Source: an uncultured Bacteroidales bacterium (GTDB lineage Bacteria > Bacteroidota > Bacteroidia > Bacteroidales > Bacteroidaceae). Taken from it: a stretch of DNA of 64,000 nt. Numbering within the stretch: the first letter of the stretch is position 1; the number at the start of each line of letters is the position of its first letter. The notes below the pieces were generated by a model. That model was given only the letters and a program-made list of their open reading frames with translations. It searched no databases and had not been told where the DNA came from. The stretch is from the NCBI GenBank assembly GCA_902788315.1, contig CADAJS010000004.1, forward strand, positions 1 through 64,000. Direction: 5' to 3'. Shown here piece after piece: positions 62,887-64,000 of the stretch. The position numbers and the translations under genes are program-made.

Positions 62887-64000
62887 TTACATTCTCTCCG
62901 GCACTTCGATGCCCAACAGGCTCATACCGTTCTTGACCACCTGAGCGACGGCGGCCGAGAGGGCGAGGCGTACGGCACGCTTCTCCTCGTCTTCCTCGCG
63001 CAGCACGGGGAAGTCGTGGTAGAACTGGTTGTACTCCTTGACGAGGTCGTAGCAGTAGTTGGCGATGCACGAGGGATTATAGTCCTTTCCGGCCTGGCGC
63101 ACGGCAGTGGCAAAACCTTGCAGGTGCTGGATGAGGCTCACCTCCTTCTGGCTCAGCTCACAGGCGGGCAGCTCGGCAGGGACGGCGATGCCCTGGGCCT
63201 CGGCCTTGCGCAGGATGCTGCGGATACGGGCATACGTGTATTGGATGAAGGGACCCGTATTGCCGTTGAAATCGATGCTCTCCTCGGGATTGAAGAGCAT
63301 GTTCTTGCGAGCATCTACCTTCAGGATGAAATACTTCAGCGCACCCATGCCCACGATGCGAGCTATTTCCTGTGCTTCCTCGTCGGTAATGCCTTCCAGC
63401 TTGTTCACCTTGTCCTCGCTCATCTGGCGGGCATCCTGTATCATGGTAGCTATCAGGTCGTCGGCATCGACCACAGTACCCTCGCGCGACTTCATCTTGC
63501 CGTTGGGAAGTTCCACCATGCCGTAGGAGAAGTGTACGAGATCCTTGCCCCAGCGGAAGCCAAGCTTGTCGAGCAGGATGGAAAGCACCTGGAAATGATA
63601 GTTCTGTTCGTTGCCCACGACGTAAATCATCTTGTCGATGGGATAGTCCTGAAAGCGCAACTTGGCCGTACCGATGTCCTGCGTCATATAGACGCTGGTG
63701 CCGTCGGAACGCAGGAGGAGCTTCTCGTCGAGTCCCTCTTTCGTGAGGTCGGCCCATACGGAACCGTCCTCGCGACGATAGAAGATGCCTTTCTCGAGGC
63801 CCTCCTCTACCTTCTCCTTGCCTTCGAGGTATGTCTCGCTTTCATAGTATATCTTGTCGAAGGAGACACCCAGTGCGCGATACGTCTCGTCGAAGCCAGC
63901 ATATACCCACTCGTTCATCCGACGCCACAGGGCGCGCACCTCGGGGTCGTTCTTCTCCCAACGGACCAACATTTCGTGAGCCTCACGGATGAGCGGTGCT
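62887..64000 (-). CDS. argS: Arginyl-tRNA synthetase, 3' part (cut by the window edge)
   Basis: C-terminal 371 residues of a class I aminoacyl-tRNA synthetase. Visible are the catalytic-domain segment LLLRSDGTSVYMTQDIGTAKLRF and YVVGNEQNYHFQVLSILLDKLG, the KMKSREGTVVDADDLI region that replaces KMSKS, and the helical anticodon-binding domain with NTGPFIQYTYARIRSIL. The frame is open to the right edge, so the true start lies outside the window. Confidence 0.96.
   Translation of the reverse strand, partial: APLIREAHEMLVRWEKNDPEVRALWRRMNEWVYAGFDETYRALGVSFDKIYYESETYLEGKEKVEEGLEKGIFYRREDGSVWADLTKEGLDEKLLLRSDGTSVYMTQDIGTAKLRFQDYPIDKMIYVVGNEQNYHFQVLSILLDKLGFRWGKDLVHFSYGMVELPNGKMKSREGTVVDADDLIATMIQDARQMSEDKVNKLEGITDEEAQEIARIVGMGALKYFILKVDARKNMLFNPEESIDFNGNTGPFIQYTYARIRSILRKAEAQGIAVPAELPACELSQKEVSLIQHLQGFATAVRQAGKDYNPSCIANYCYDLVKEYNQFYHDFPVLREEDEEKRAVRLALSAAVAQVVKNGMSLLGIEVPERM

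Overview
The window looks like Bacteroidales chromosome, most likely Prevotellaceae. The main evidence is repeated -7 elements of the form TAnnTTTG (several with a TTTG about 20 bases upstream), secreted proteins with short C-terminal sorting-type tails, an OmpA-like tandem pair, and the family content (SpmA/B-type nucleoside-recognition protein, DUF4832, CotH/dockerin, LicD, LpxL-like acyltransferase). No species can be named from the sequence alone. Most genes are GC-rich housekeeping or glycan genes, interrupted by two clearly AT-richer accessory islands (about 1-8.8 kb and 28-35.7 kb).

Layout. 1-8.8 kb: accessory island on the minus strand, with a lipoprotein, a PIF1-type helicase with a TPR-like tail, a two-gene AAA ATPase plus unknown partner module, and a WYL regulator followed by a DUF1016/YhcG nuclease. 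9-17.3 kb: a minus-strand run of S41 protease, ybeY, ruvB, nucleoside-recognition membrane protein, flippase, Gfo/Idh/MocA oxidoreductase and GDPD. 17.5-21.5 kb: coaD, a DUF559 remnant, parE and a GNAT protein. 21.6-28 kb: two tandem OmpA-like proteins, two small secreted proteins, a decayed gene with a MITE-like insertion, and a DUF4832 protein. 28-35.7 kb: second island, with a disrupted DUF4160 gene, a RelB/YafQ-type toxin-antitoxin pair, an RpoA-CTD-like small protein, a compact Cas12a (1177 aa), a five-repeat CRISPR array and a putative PD-(D/E)XK protein. 35.7-41.7 kb: a giant CotH/dockerin/GLUG protein and a GH30 enzyme. 41.9-45 kb: a kdu uronate operon (kduD, GatC-like permease, kduI). 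45.3-50 kb: secreted lipoprotein, Na/Pi cotransporter, nucleoside hydrolase. 50-60 kb: envelope genes (LicD, UDP-galactopyranose mutase, LpxL-like acyltransferase, two LTA-synthase-like sulfatases, MsbA-like ABC exporter). 60-64 kb: glycosidase-like lipoprotein, RNase HI and the 3' end of argS, cut by the window edge.

The most interesting object is the type V-A locus. It has an intact RuvC/Nuc nuclease and a small array with a Bacteroidetes-type promoter in its leader, but no cas1, cas2 or cas4 anywhere in the window. By my alignment from memory with the Francisella and Lachnospiraceae enzymes, the WED segment that normally carries the pre-crRNA-processing His/Lys residues is about 21 residues shorter, and a PAM-contacting Lys is Arg. 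A second candidate is the overlapping AAA ATPase/unknown-effector pair at 3.6-6.2 kb, bounded by two near-identical hairpins.

Small repeats shape much of the window: palindromic GC-rich elements that supply the N- or C-termini of several proteins, phased TTTATCAC palindromes, 22-bp minisatellites, a 77-bp direct repeat and a MITE-like inverted repeat. At 1-260, downstream of the first gene, I see no gene.
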